In this document: positions 28,033 to 37,663 of the stretch, one piece after another
Layout: each line of letters opens with the position of its first letter
Position numbering within the stretch: position 1 is the first letter of the stretch
Assembly: GCA_963803495.1 (NCBI GenBank)
Contig: CAWDMP010000002.1
Location: 4,650,001 to 4,714,000 of the forward strand
DNA: 64,000 nucleotides
From: Persicitalea sp963803495
GTDB lineage: Bacteria; Bacteroidota; Bacteroidia; Cytophagales; Spirosomataceae
Direction of reading: 5' to 3'
Translations under genes and position numbers: made by a program
Notes under the pieces: generated by a model
Seen by the model: the letters and a program-made list of their open reading frames with translations, nothing else
Databases searched by the model: none
Told to the model about the DNA's origin: nothing

Positions 28033-29504
28033 CTAGAACTGAAAATAGATGAACTGATTGGAAGTGAACACCCCAAAGAAATAAATCAGCCCGCAAAGCG
28101 CGATGAATACGCTATAAAAAAGCGCGGTGCTGCGCGTGGGAATATTTAAGAAATAATGCTCTTTAACCAACATGAACAAGATCAACCCCACCGAAAACCA
28201 CATCTCCACCGAATTGAGCGGCGAGCGAATCGACTCCGACCACGACAGTGTGGCGATCTTCCCCAGAATATCGAAAGCGCGGCCCACGGGTGCCTGATCG
28301 TTGCGGAAGAACACCCAGGTGAGCGCCACCAGCGCAAAGGTGAAGGCGACGTTGAGCGCCTGCGTGAATTGATTTTTGGGGAAAATGACGCCCCATTGTT
28401 TCAGGAATTTATCGCGGAGCGAGGCCAGGACCAGGTACAGGCCGTGCAGACTACCCCAGATCACGTAGTTCCAGCTCGCGCCGTGCCACAGGCCGCTCAC
28501 CAGGAATACGGTGAACTGATTGAAGTACCGCCGGTACTCGCCCTTGCGGTTGCCACCCAGCGGAATGTAGAGGTAGTCACGAAACCAGGTTGAGAGCGAA
28601 ATGTGCCAGCGCGCCCAGAATTCGGCGATCGAGGCCGACTCGTAGGGCATACGGAAGTTTTCCATGAGCGTAAAACCCATGACTCGCGCCGCGCCGATGG
28701 CGATGTCGGAGTAGCCCGAGAAATCACAGTAAATGCGGAAGGTGAAAAACAGCGTCGCGACGAGTAGGGTGAGGCCGTTGTGCTCGTAAGGATTGTCGTA
28801 GGCGTGGTCCACTACCATCGCCAGCCGGTCGCCGATGACGACCTTCTTGAACATCCCGAACGCCATTTGCATCAAACCCGCCTTCACGTTTTCGAAATCG
28901 TACTTGAAGTACGAGTGAAACTGGAACAGCATGTTTTGCGGCCGCTCGATGGGACCGGCCACGAGTTGCGGATAGAACATCACGTAAAGCGCGTAGATCC
29001 CGAAAGTGGTGCTCGGCCTTCTGGTTGCGGCGGTACACCTCGATGGTGTAGCTCATCGCCTGAAACGTGTGGAACGACAGTCCGATCGGCAGTAGTACCT
29101 TGCCCGACCCGCTCGTGACCCACTCGGCGATGCGTTGCGGAATCAGCCCGCCCAGCGGCGGTACCTTGGGGCCCAGCTGGAGCAAGGCGAAAAAAGTCAT
29201 TGATCGAGTCGGCCAGGAAATCGAAGTACTTGAAAAACGCCAGAATGCCGACGTTGGAAATCAGGCTGATGATGAGCAGCAGTTTTCGTTTTCGTGGATC
29301 CTCAGCCCGCTCGATCCAGATCCCGGCGATGTAGTCGATGACGATCGTGCCGAACAGGATCAGGATGTACACGGGCTTGAAGACCATGTAGAAATAGCAG
29401 CTCGCCGCCAGCAGCAGCATCCAGCGCCCCCGCCACGACAGGCTGTAATACGCCAGCGTGACGACGATGAAGAAAAACAGGAATTGGAGGGAGTTAAACA
29501 GCAT
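28033..29504 (-). CDS. MBOAT O-acyltransferase, AlgI-like (frameshifted)
   Basis: Polytopic membrane acyltransferase, about 490 residues, that moves acyl groups across the membrane for glycan O-acetylation. N-terminus MLFNSLQFLFFFIVVTLAYY; LLPIGLSFHTFQAMSYTIEVYRR; FYPQLVAGPIERP; FRIYCDFSGYSDIAIGAARVMG; FWARWHISLSTWFRDYLYIPLGG; and the catalytic His in FLVSGLWHGASWNYVIWG. Two single-base insertions interrupt it: in a T6 run at 29190-29195 and in TTT at 29003-29005. Starts 11 nt inside the end of the upstream glycosyltransferase. No AlgJ/AlgX-like esterase is nearby. Confidence 0.9.
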
Positions 29505-30458
29505 CAGGCGTGACGTACTCGCTATCGACTATTTCTTCCTTGATGATGAACAAAGGCCGATTTTTGGATTGAAAAAATATGCGCAACACGTACTCACCAA
29601 TAATCCCCAGCGCCAGCAGCTGCACGCCGCTAAACAGGATGATGACGAACAGCAGCGACGTAAAACCTTCGATGACTTGCTCGAAGAAGAATTTTTTGAT
29701 AACCGTAATGACGAAAATAAATAAGTGAAATCACGATCGCTACCGAGCCGGTCCACGACATGAATTGGATCGGGAAATTCGCTGAAATTGAAAATGCCAT
29801 TGTACGCCAGCTTGAATAGCATCTTTAATGAGTACTTCGACTCGCCCGCCGCGCGTTCGTCGCGTTCGTACACGATGCTTTTTTGGTTGAAACCCACCCA
29901 CGAGCGCATCCCGCGCAGGTAGCGGCTTTCTTCGGGCATCTTGATGAGTACATCGGCTACCCGGCGGCTGATAAGCGCAAAATCGCCGCTGTCCAGGGGG
30001 ATTTCTACGTACGAGATGGATTTTAAAATGCGATAGAACAAAAAGTAGGCGGCTTTTTTGAAAGCACTTTCCTTGCGTTTGCGGCGCACGGCATACACCA
30101 CGTCGTTGCCTGCCTTGTATTCTTTATAAAACTCGGGTAGTAGTTCGGGCGGGTCCTGCAAATCGCCGTCGATAATAAAAAGTGCCTCGGTGGCGCGCGC
30201 CGAGGCAATGCCCGCCGATAGCGCCAACTGGTGGCCGTGGTTACGCGACAAGAACACGCAGTGGTACCGCCCGTCAAGCAACGCCAGTTGCCGCATGAGC
30301 GTCGCCGTGCCGTCCTTGCTACCGTCGTCGATCAGCAGTACTTCGATCGTCAGGTCCAGGCTGTCCATCAGCGCGTTGAGCCGCGACACGAGTAGCGGAA
30401 AAGTTTCCGATTCGTTGTAGAGCGGGGCGACGATGGAGATTTGAGGAGCGGTTTTCAA
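29494..30458 (-). CDS. GtrB-like family 2 glycosyltransferase (C-terminus frameshifted)
   Basis: Membrane-anchored GT2 that probably loads a sugar onto polyprenyl phosphate. ISIVAPLYNESETFPLL, VLLIDDGSKDGT, FLSRNHGHQLALSAGI, FIIDGDLQDPPEL (DxD) and the SGDFALISRRV loop are those of dolichyl-phosphate glucose/mannose synthases. The corrected C-terminus (two indels, near 29775 and 29715) gives two helices: MSWTGSVAIVISLIYF and SLLFVIILFSGVQLLALGII, then GEYVLRIFFQSKNRPLF and a stop at 29494. Without correction the frame ends at 29529 in a low-complexity Ser/Cys run that is an artefact. Confidence 0.9.
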
Positions 30459-30525
30459 AGCGGAGTGCGATCTGGATTTGGCGACAAAAGTAAGCGTTCT
30501 TTCCGTAAGTGCCAGTGTGGGGTGT

Positions 30526-32238
30526 TCAGGGTACCTCCACCGTCCCGGCGAGTCCGGCCACGGGCTGGTCGCCGCCGCGCACCATCAGGCCCAGCTGGTA
30601 GCGGCCCGGCGGCAGGGCACCTTCGGGCACGATGACGTCGGCTCCGCGCTCATCGTAACGGCGGAAAAGATTACGGCCCAGGTACTTGCGCTGTTCCATT
30701 TTAAACACGTACAGCGCCGAGCCATTGCGCAGAAAAGCGTAAGCGCCCGTGTCGTAACCCGCCGGAATGGTCAAGCCCGGTGCACTGATGACGAGTCCCT
30801 GTGGGCTGGGGCGGGTTTGTAGTGGTAGATCGGCGGGCAGAGGATCGCTCAACGTCCTCATTTGGGCATAATAAGGATTCCAGACGGTAGGGTATTGGTA
30901 AATGCCCCGCGCCGTCATATCCTGCATCAGCGTGTCGATGTAGGCCGCGGCCGGCGAGTTGGGCACGAAGCCCAGGCCGAAGGCGTGCTGCTGCTGGTCG
31001 TAGGCATTGGTGAGCAGGTACTTGCGGCGCTCCGAAATCGCGGGACCGTAGTGGACCAGCGTCAGGCCCCAGATCAACAGGCTCATCGCCAACACGATCT
31101 TGAAGCCGAGTTCGCGCAGCTGAATTTGGGTACTAGCCAAAAACGACAGGTAGCTCACTACCAGAAAAAGCGCCGGATAAAGCTTGTAATTACTCACCAC
31201 CATCACGAAAAAACCAAAACGCGGCCGTAGCAGGGCGATCACGGCGGCATTGGCGAGCAGGAACATTAACACGCCCAGGCAAAAGTACCCCAGCGTTTGG
31301 TGGTTTTCTTCTAGTTGAAATCGGTTGAGAAGCGTCTGGTTTTCCTGCTTTTTTCGATCCTGAAAAGCCTTCTTGAACCAGGCCAAACCAAGGTTCAGCA
31401 GCCAAATGCCCACCCACACCATCACGAGCATGCCCATAACGATCGGCAGGGCGGTGCGCACTTGAATGACCCGCTCGGGCGTGAAGTCGAACAGCCCTCC
31501 CAGGAAAGCGAAAAAGCCCAGGAATGACAGATGCGGATTTTGCACGAAATAGTCGACACTCAACTCATTGCCCTGACTGCTCATGCCCGTAAAGTACAGC
31601 GATACCGCCAGCGCGCCCGCTCCCAGCCAGGCGGCCAGGTACTTGTAGCGGGTTTGGAGCAGCAGAATCGCCGCGCCGCCTACCCAAACGAAAATACCGT
31701 TGCTCATCGCAAAATTGGCGCAGAGCGCGGCCAGTACCGCCCAGCCAAACTGCCGTCGTGCCAGCAAAAACATCGCCAGACACACAAATAACACCACCGG
31801 CTGATGCTGCAACCCACAAATGGCCCACAGAAAAACGAGATGGTACTGCAGCTGAAAAAGCAGAAAAGGGACCGGCAGAAAAAGGTACTTTGGTAAGGTG
31901 CTCGACTGGAAAGCCCGCCAGATGACGAGCAAAGTACCGAACGTAAACAGTATCCCGGCGATGTGCAGGAAGGTGAAATTGAGTTTGCCGGTAAGGGCAT
32001 AGTACAGCGCAGCCAGGCCCTTGCCAAATACCATGCGGTGCTCGTTGTTGGGCTGGAAGAGCAGATCCAGTTTGGAAAGAAAGCCTTCGCTACCAATCCA
32101 CTGGCGCAGAAAATCGGGAAAAGGATCGAAGTCGTCGAACCAGGGTACATCCACCGAGTAGCGCAACACGACGAAAGCGAAAAACGCGATCGGAAACAGT
32201 CCGACGAGCCACAGCAGACGGTAGCGGATGGGCGTCAT
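30526..32238 (-). CDS. Large polytopic membrane protein, glycan operon (unknown)
   Basis: 570 residues. About ten to twelve helices in the first 400 residues, with an early extracytoplasmic loop DVPWFDDFDPFPDFLRQW rich in acidic and aromatic residues, as in GT-C type transferases (where an Asp in the first loop is catalytic). The last 150 residues form a soluble, beta-rich domain (RPSPQGLVISAPGLTIP … ALPPGRYQLGLMVRGG). It overlaps the next upstream gene by 4 nt. I infer a GT-C-like sugar transfer or polymer assembly role; no family name is secure. Confidence 0.6.
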   Translation of the reverse strand: MTPIRYRLLWLVGLFPIAFFAFVVLRYSVDVPWFDDFDPFPDFLRQWIGSEGFLSKLDLLFQPNNEHRMVFGKGLAALYYALTGKLNFTFLHIAGILFTFGTLLVIWRAFQSSTLPKYLFLPVPFLLFQLQYHLVFLWAICGLQHQPVVLFVCLAMFLLARRQFGWAVLAALCANFAMSNGIFVWVGGAAILLLQTRYKYLAAWLGAGALAVSLYFTGMSSQGNELSVDYFVQNPHLSFLGFFAFLGGLFDFTPERVIQVRTALPIVMGMLVMVWVGIWLLNLGLAWFKKAFQDRKKQENQTLLNRFQLEENHQTLGYFCLGVLMFLLANAAVIALLRPRFGFFVMVVSNYKLYPALFLVVSYLSFLASTQIQLRELGFKIVLAMSLLIWGLTLVHYGPAISERRKYLLTNAYDQQQHAFGLGFVPNSPAAAYIDTLMQDMTARGIYQYPTVWNPYYAQMRTLSDPLPADLPLQTRPSPQGLVISAPGLTIPAGYDTGAYAFLRNGSALYVFKMEQRKYLGRNLFRRYDERGADVIVPEGALPPGRYQLGLMVRGGDQPVAGLAGTVEVP

Positions 32239-33659
32239 TCGTCGGTGGGTTTAACTTCTTTTAAATAGATAGCCTCTTTGCCGTAGTACCCCGCCATCAG
32301 CTTGTTCCACCAGTGGTTGTGGTTTTCGTTGATGTCATCTATGTACAGCGATGGCGGTCGGTTTTCGAGGGCCGGTAGGTACACGGTCGGCCCCTGGGTG
32401 GAGTCGATCAACGCGTAACGGCGATACAGTTCGGCATCGTAGGCTGCTGCTTTGCCGCTCAGTAAATCGCCGTAAATCATGCGCACATTGGTATTTTTTT
32501 TAAAGTAAAATGCCAGATAGAGCCCCAGCATAACCACCGCTACGCCCTGCATGGGCCAGGCCACACCGGGTAGTGAGAACAGCCGGTTGGTCCAATGGTA
32601 CAATACGCCCGTGCCATAAAACCAGCCTACCAAAAAGAATAGATCGGCTAAGTCGATTTCGCGGTCGGTGGGGTCGATGCCGATGCCGTAATAAGAGGTG
32701 AAAAGCTGCGCGGCCAACACGCCGATGTATACCATGAAGACATACCAGAAGGGCACGGCGAAGTACCTGCGTTCGGTCGGCGTAAGTCGGGAAAGCACCA
32801 TCCACCATAAAGCGGTGAAGAATGGCAACGGCGTGTAAAACCAGCCTGCGGCCAGCGAACCCAGCATCTTGAACGAACTGACCACCGAAAACGGGATATT
32901 CCCACTCATCGGGTTGCCGCCCAGGCGTACATCCAGCCCCGGCGCGGTGAAGTACAGCAGGCACCCCAGCGCCGCCGCCGCCGCGACACCCAGCATGAGG
33001 CCATCGACTTGGCGGTGAAAAAGAATTTGGTACCCCCAGTACCCGGCGATCAAAATCAGAATCGTGAGCAGGTTGGGCTCGCTGCAGCCGATGACGGCAA
33101 ACACCAGAAACCCCGCCCAAATACCGGTCAGGATTTTCATGCGGTTGGATTTCAGCTGGTACCACCGCAGCACGACCACGATCCAGCCAAAGGTGAGCAG
33201 GCTCGGGACGGTGTAGGTGACGAAGGCCGCCATCCAGTAAAAAAAACTGGGCAGGCTGGGAATCTGCCAGATGAACAAGAAGAAAAGTACGCTCGCAAAA
33301 CCCAGGTGCGTCAGTCGCGAAAATGTAGGCGTAAGCTGGCGCGCCAGACTATAAAATGCGGCCACCATTCCCAGCAACATCAGCGCCGCGAGTACCTTGA
33401 AACCCACGATGGAATGAAACAGCAGCGGATTGGAATGATTGAGCAGGATACCGAAGTACCTTCCCGTCCAGCCGGTGTAGTAGTAGTGCATGGCTTCGCG
33501 CCAGCCGAACTTGAACACCGTGTCGATGTAGCCGTAATCGTCGGCGGCCGAGGGGTGGTTGTAGTAGGCCAGCGCCAGCAGGGGGAGCAACACGCTGGAC
33601 AAAAGCAACAGGTTGAGCGCATTAGCTACCTTCGGAAGGTACTTGGAAAGCTCAGTCAT
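32235..33659 (-). CDS. DUF6056-like polytopic membrane protein
   Basis: 474 residues, about eleven helices. First extracytoplasmic loop YNHPSAADDYGYIDTVFKFG has the acidic pair typical of DUF6056/GT-C-like proteins; next is YYTGWTGRYFGILLNHSNPL. The C-terminal 70 residues are soluble (YGDLLSGKAAAYDAELYRRY … YYGKEAIYLKEV). It overlaps the glycosyltransferase upstream by 8 nt and the 570-residue protein downstream by 4 nt, so translation is probably coupled. Probably transfers a lipid-linked sugar to a surface glycan; inferred from context and layout. Confidence 0.65.
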   Translation of the reverse strand: MTELSKYLPKVANALNLLLLSSVLLPLLALAYYNHPSAADDYGYIDTVFKFGWREAMHYYYTGWTGRYFGILLNHSNPLLFHSIVGFKVLAALMLLGMVAAFYSLARQLTPTFSRLTHLGFASVLFFLFIWQIPSLPSFFYWMAAFVTYTVPSLLTFGWIVVVLRWYQLKSNRMKILTGIWAGFLVFAVIGCSEPNLLTILILIAGYWGYQILFHRQVDGLMLGVAAAAALGCLLYFTAPGLDVRLGGNPMSGNIPFSVVSSFKMLGSLAAGWFYTPLPFFTALWWMVLSRLTPTERRYFAVPFWYVFMVYIGVLAAQLFTSYYGIGIDPTDREIDLADLFFLVGWFYGTGVLYHWTNRLFSLPGVAWPMQGVAVVMLGLYLAFYFKKNTNVRMIYGDLLSGKAAAYDAELYRRYALIDSTQGPTVYLPALENRPPSLYIDDINENHNHWWNKLMAGYYGKEAIYLKEVKPTDE

Positions 33660-34605
33660 GCACGATTTTTTCGATGATGTAGCGCGGGCGACCTTTCACT
33701 TCTTCGTAGATTTTGCCGATGTACTCGCCGATCAGGCCGAGCGCCATCATATTGGAGCCACTGAAAAACGTGATCGGGAGCATGGTCGAGGTCCAGCCCG
33801 GCACGGTGTAGCCCGCCAGGTACGCCAGTAGCGCGTAGACCACGATCGCCATGGCCACTATGAAATTGAAAAACCCGAAGTACAGCACCAGCCGCATCGG
33901 GTAGGTCGAGAACGACGTAATGCCGTTCCAGGCGAACAGCAACATTTTCTTGACGGGATACTTGCTCTCGCCCGCCAGCCGCTCGCCGCGCTTGTAAAAC
34001 ACCTTGTCGCTCTGGAAGCCGATCAGCGGTACCACGCCGCGCAAAAAGAGATTGATTTCCCGGAAGTTGCCCAACTCCTGCAGCACCCGGCGATCCATGA
34101 GCCGGAAGTCGGCGTGGTTGAACACCACGGGAACGCCCATGTGCTGCATTACTTTATAAAATCCTTCGGCCGTCGTGCGCTTGAACCAGCTGTCGGAGCT
34201 GCGGTCGTTGCGCACGCCGTACACGATGCGGGCGCCGTCGCGGTGCTTCTCGAGCATGCCGGTCATGGCGTGAATGTCGTCCTGCAGGTCGGCGTCGATC
34301 GTGATGAAGCAGTCGAAATCATCGACATGGTGTTCCAGCCCGGCCATGATGGCGCTTTGGTGGCCAAAATTGCGGGAGAGCTTGACGCCGATCACTTCGG
34401 GGTCCTGGTCGGAGAGCGCTTCGATGATCTCCCAGGTACGGTCGCGGCTGCCGTCGTTGACGTAGCAAATCTTGCTTCCGGCCTCGACGAGCCCGCTGGC
34501 TTTTATTTCTTGAAGGTATTGCTTGAGGATCGCATGGGTATGCTGCAGGATTTCCTGCTCGTTGTAGCAGGGAATCACCAGCAGCAGGCGCGCCGGGTCG
34601 TTCAT
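33652..34605 (-). CDS. GtrB-like family 2 glycosyltransferase
   Basis: 317 residues, intact. LLVIPCYNEQEIL, ICYVNDGSRDRTWEII, LSRNFGHQSAIMAGLEHH, FITIDADLQDDIHAM (DxD), HADFRLMDRRVL, then two C-terminal helices (about 232-255, 268-292) and a cytosolic tail GEYIGKIYEEVKGRPRYI. This is the layout of polyprenyl-phosphate glycosyltransferases such as GtrB/ArnC. First gene of the six-gene glycan operon; the upstream spacer 34606-34755 contains GGACGCTGGAC-type repeat words. Confidence 0.93.
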   Translation of the reverse strand: MNDPARLLLVIPCYNEQEILQHTHAILKQYLQEIKASGLVEAGSKICYVNDGSRDRTWEIIEALSDQDPEVIGVKLSRNFGHQSAIMAGLEHHVDDFDCFITIDADLQDDIHAMTGMLEKHRDGARIVYGVRNDRSSDSWFKRTTAEGFYKVMQHMGVPVVFNHADFRLMDRRVLQELGNFREINLFLRGVVPLIGFQSDKVFYKRGERLAGESKYPVKKMLLFAWNGITSFSTYPMRLVLYFGFFNFIVAMAIVVYALLAYLAGYTVPGWTSTMLPITFFSGSNMMALGLIGEYIGKIYEEVKGRPRYIIEKIVHD

Positions 34606-34755
34606 AGGGTTTTACTTTGGTGGCGCAAAATTAGCAGGAAAAGCCGGAACTATGGGTTCGGGACGTTGGATATTGGATTTTGGAGTTTAGATGCTGGACG
34701 CTGGACGCTGGACCTTCAACTTTGAACTTTGAACGCTAAACTTTCAACCTTAAGC

Positions 34756-35646
34756 CTAATACAGTCGGCGTTGCAGCAGCGGATAGGCCAGCACCGCACC
34801 TAGAATCACCAGGGTACCCAGATAGAAGCCGGGGGTCATGCGCTCTTTTTCCCCAAAAATAAGAAAGGCCAGCCCGATGCCGTAGACGGGTTCGAGGTTG
34901 ACGGTCAGGTTGAGCATGTAGGCCGAGAACTGCTTCATCAGCTGCGTTCCCATCGAGTAGGCGTACACGGTGCACACCAGCGCCAGGATCAAGATCCAGA
35001 GCCAATCGGTGGCCACTTCGGGCCAGAGCGGCAGGCGGTTGTTAAAATCGTATTTTTGAAACAAAAAAACGAAAAACAGCGAACAGATACTTGCCCCCAC
35101 CATTTCGTAAAAGGTAATCACAAAGGCGTCGTGCTTCTTGACAAAATGGCTATTGGCCACGGTAAAGAGCGCCGCCAGAAAGGCCGATCCGATCGCCAAA
35201 AGCAAACCCAGTGCGTGGGCGAACTCGAAACGGAACACGATGTAAAGCCCCGCCACCGCCACCAAACCCAGGGCCACTTCCAGCGGCCGCACGCGCTGCC
35301 TGCTCACCAGCGGCTCCACGAAACTCGTCCAGAGCGAGGTGGTCGACATGCCCGCCAGACATACCGAGGCCGTCGATACCCGCGCTGCGGCAAAAAACAG
35401 AATCCAGTGCATCGCGAGCAGGGTACCTACGGCCATCATGCGGAGCGCCGCCGGGCGACCGACGCGAAAGTTTTTTTTGCGCACATACACGACCACCGCC
35501 AGGCCCAGCGCGGCCAGCACCGTACGGTAGAGCACCAGCGCCGTGGGTGCGATCGTGACCAACAGGCCCAGAATCGCCGTAAAGCCCCAGATCAGGACCA
35601 GGAAGTGCAGCTGGAGGTAGTCGCGCAGCGGTGGGGCGGGCTTCAT
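34756..35646 (-). CDS. EamA-family (DMT) transporter
   Basis: 296 residues from the ATG at 35646 (longer frame to 35706 ignored: the short start overlaps the LptF/G stop as ATGA, a usual coupled arrangement). Ten helices in two EamA repeats: FLVLIWGFTAILGLLVTIAP with YRTVLAALGLAVV, and a second repeat beginning near VEPLVSRQRVRPLEVALGL and ending with LTVNLEPVYGIGLAFLIFGE, the classic DMT signature. Exports or imports a small metabolite; the substrate is unknown. Confidence 0.88.
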   Translation of the reverse strand: MKPAPPLRDYLQLHFLVLIWGFTAILGLLVTIAPTALVLYRTVLAALGLAVVVYVRKKNFRVGRPAALRMMAVGTLLAMHWILFFAAARVSTASVCLAGMSTTSLWTSFVEPLVSRQRVRPLEVALGLVAVAGLYIVFRFEFAHALGLLLAIGSAFLAALFTVANSHFVKKHDAFVITFYEMVGASICSLFFVFLFQKYDFNNRLPLWPEVATDWLWILILALVCTVYAYSMGTQLMKQFSAYMLNLTVNLEPVYGIGLAFLIFGEKERMTPGFYLGTLVILGAVLAYPLLQRRLY

Positions 35647-36725
35647 CGGGGCAGTGATTTGAATAGCACGAGTCCAATGACCGAAAAGACAATGTTGGGC
35701 AACCAAACGGCCAGCAGCGTGTCGATGCTACCCGATTCGGCGATGCCTTTGGAAAGCAGGAAAAATAGGATGTAAATGAACGCCAGCATAAAGCCCAGCG
35801 CGATCTGTAAGCCCACGCCCCGGCGGCTCTTTCGAGCCGAGACGATCACGCCGATGGCGGTCAGGATAAAAATGGCAAAGGGCTGGGTAAAGCGCGTGTA
35901 TTTTTCGATCAGGTACACCTCGATACCGTCCGCGCCACGACTCCTGAGCAAGTCGAGGTAGTCGTTGAGCTCGGGCAGCGTGAAGGTCTCGAATAGGTTG
36001 TAATCGCTCTCGAAATCCTTGGGCCGAAGGTTGATCGTGGTGTCGATTTCGGCCCCAAAAGTAAGCGCCTGCTGCGGATTGGACAGGTCGCGGATGCTGT
36101 AATCTTTCAGCGCCCATTTGTTCTTCTTAGGCTGCCAGACGATCTGATTGGCCGATAATTTCTTTTTTAAATCACTACCATCCACGGTTTCGAGGGTGAA
36201 TTTGGTACCCGTTTGAGTGGTGACATTGTAGCTTTCGAGGTAGGCGTAGGTATTGGGGGCCACCTTGATGTGCACATTACGATTGCTGAAATAAAACTCA
36301 TCCTTCACGTAGGTTCGCTCGAACTGGTTGCGGATTTTATTGGCCTTGGGTAGCAGCCAGCCCACCAGCCCGAACATCGCGCCCCCGATGATGGTGGCCC
36401 CCATGAAGTACGGTAACAGTAGCCGACTGAAACTCATGCCGGTGCTGAGCATCGCCACGATTTCGGTGCGCGCCGCCATGCGCGAGGTGAAAAACACGGT
36501 AGCGATGAACACGATCAGCGGACTGATGTAGTTGAACCAGTAGGGAGCCAGATTGAGGTAGTACTGAAATATAATGGCCGAGCCGGGCGCTTTTTTCTCG
36601 ATAAAATCGTCGACTTTTTCGGTGTAGTCGATCATGCAGATGATGAACACGATGACCAGGGCCACAAACAGGTAGGTAATCAGGAAGTTTTTTAGGATAT
36701 ACCGATCCAGGATTTTCAGTCGCAT
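35643..36725 (-). CDS. LptF/LptG family permease
   Basis: Inner-membrane component of the lipopolysaccharide transport bridge (LptB2FG). 360 residues: MRLKILDRYILKNFLITYLF is the standard N-terminus, with three N-terminal and three C-terminal helices around a periplasmic beta-jellyroll (about 130-260; YVKDEFYFSNRNVHIKVAPN). C-terminal IEKYTRFTQPFAIFILTAIG and AFIYILFFLLSKGIAESG are conserved. Bacteroidota often have single LptF/G-type genes scattered. Head of a short operon with the EamA gene; the mntR gene lies 9 nt upstream on the same strand. Confidence 0.93.
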   Translation of the reverse strand: MRLKILDRYILKNFLITYLFVALVIVFIICMIDYTEKVDDFIEKKAPGSAIIFQYYLNLAPYWFNYISPLIVFIATVFFTSRMAARTEIVAMLSTGMSFSRLLLPYFMGATIIGGAMFGLVGWLLPKANKIRNQFERTYVKDEFYFSNRNVHIKVAPNTYAYLESYNVTTQTGTKFTLETVDGSDLKKKLSANQIVWQPKKNKWALKDYSIRDLSNPQQALTFGAEIDTTINLRPKDFESDYNLFETFTLPELNDYLDLLRSRGADGIEVYLIEKYTRFTQPFAIFILTAIGVIVSARKSRRGVGLQIALGFMLAFIYILFFLLSKGIAESGSIDTLLAVWLPNIVFSVIGLVLFKSLPR

Positions 36726-36734
36726 AGGGTAGCC

Positions 36735-37397
36735 TCAGAGGCGTTGAACCAGCAGGTTTTTGGATACTTCCTGGCTAATGAAGAGCGTCTTGACGGCGTC
36801 GATCTGCACGAGCGCCGACTTGTCGTATTCGTTTATTTCCTTGATTTCCAGCTGGCAGCCCAGCGTGATGCCCGATCGGTCGAGGTGTTGCAGGAAGGGC
36901 GTTTCGTGATCCAGCACGCCCATCACGACCAGCTTGTCGCCTTCGCCTACTTCCGATAGTTTCAGGTAGTCGGCTGTGGGCATGTTGCCCTTGGCGTCGG
37001 GAATGGGGTCGCCGTGCGGGTCGAACTGCGGGTTGCCCAGAAAGGCCGCGAGGCGGTCCACCAGCCGGTCGGAGGGAATGTGCTCCAGCTCCTCGGCAAT
37101 GTCGTGTACCTCGTCCCAGCCGAAACCCAACGTTTCCACCAAAAACACCTCCCAAAGTCGGTGCTTGCGGATGATCTTCAAGGCCTGCGTTCGGCCTTCG
37201 TCGGTCAGCGTAACGCCCTGGTACTTCTTGTAATGGATCAACCCCTTCTCGGCCAGCTTTTTAAGCATATCCGTCACCGAGGCCGCGCGGGTGGCGGTGC
37301 CTTCCGCCAGGGCGTTGGTACTCACTTCGGTACCCTCGGGTCCCGACAGGTTGTGGATAATTTTGAGGTAGTTCTCTTCGGTGAAGGAATTGGGCAT
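36735..37397 (-). CDS. mntR: DtxR/MntR-family metal-dependent repressor
   Basis: 220 residues from the ATG at 37397 (MPNSFTEENYLKIIHNL). N-terminal winged helix (about 1-65: TEENYLKII, GTATRAASVTDMLKKLAEKGLIHYKKYQGVTLT), metal-binding/dimer domain (about 66-140: HRLWEVFLVETLGFGWDEVHDIAEELEHI with His/Glu/Cys-type ligands) and a C-terminal FeoA/SH3-like domain (about 150-220). It is divergent to mntH with a palindrome in the shared spacer, so it most likely represses mntH when Mn(II) or Fe(II) is plentiful. Confidence 0.92.
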   Translation of the reverse strand: MPNSFTEENYLKIIHNLSGPEGTEVSTNALAEGTATRAASVTDMLKKLAEKGLIHYKKYQGVTLTDEGRTQALKIIRKHRLWEVFLVETLGFGWDEVHDIAEELEHIPSDRLVDRLAAFLGNPQFDPHGDPIPDAKGNMPTADYLKLSEVGEGDKLVVMGVLDHETPFLQHLDRSGITLGCQLEIKEINEYDKSALVQIDAVKTLFISQEVSKNLLVQRL

Positions 37398-37436
37398 GAC
37401 AACGAGCCAGGTTTTGACAAGTATTGGGATTGAACG

Positions 37437-37444
37437 CAAAAGTA
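37437..37444 (-). promoter_or_regulatory. Candidate promoter -7 box for mntR
   Basis: TACTTTTG on the minus strand, a match to TAnnTTTG, about 40 nt upstream of the mntR ATG. The palindrome at 37470-37485 would lie near its -33 region. Confidence 0.45.
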
Positions 37445-37469
37445 CACTTTACTTATTGCTTTGAAAAAG

Positions 37470-37485
37470 TTTAGGGAGGCCTAAA
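37470..37485. promoter_or_regulatory. Palindromic operator candidate between mntR and mntH
   Basis: TTTAGG-GAGG-CCTAAA, a 16-bp dyad with perfect 6-bp arms, resembling TTAGG/CCTAA-type sites of the DtxR/MntR family. It sits between two divergent TAnnTTTG boxes, 26 nt from one and 10 nt from the other, where a bound repressor could block both promoters. Confidence 0.6.
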
Positions 37486-37494
37486 AATAAGATC

Positions 37495-37502
37495 TATATT
37501 TG
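37495..37502 (+). promoter_or_regulatory. Candidate promoter -7 box for mntH
   Basis: TATATTTG matches TAnnTTTG. The -33 position falls inside the TTTAGG arm of the palindrome, which would give direct occlusion by the repressor. The leader to the mntH ATG is then about 155 nt. Confidence 0.45.
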
Positions 37503-37663
37503 CGGATTATTGGAGGGGTAGACGCTGGATACTTGACATTCTACTTTTAATAGTGTTCTGTATTTCAGGCAATTGACTTCTGTTAGATAGGGGGCTCAGA
37601 GAAACTCCGTGCCAAACTCCGTGAAACTCTGTGTCCCCAAGGTGGAGATTTAAAAAACCTTAA

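Noticed and set aside
29529..29720. Ser/Cys-rich C-terminal tail of the GT2 protein as a true novel domain
   Set aside because: Shifting frame gives two membrane helices and the GEYVLRIF motif found in this glycosyltransferase family, so the tail is a frameshift artefact.
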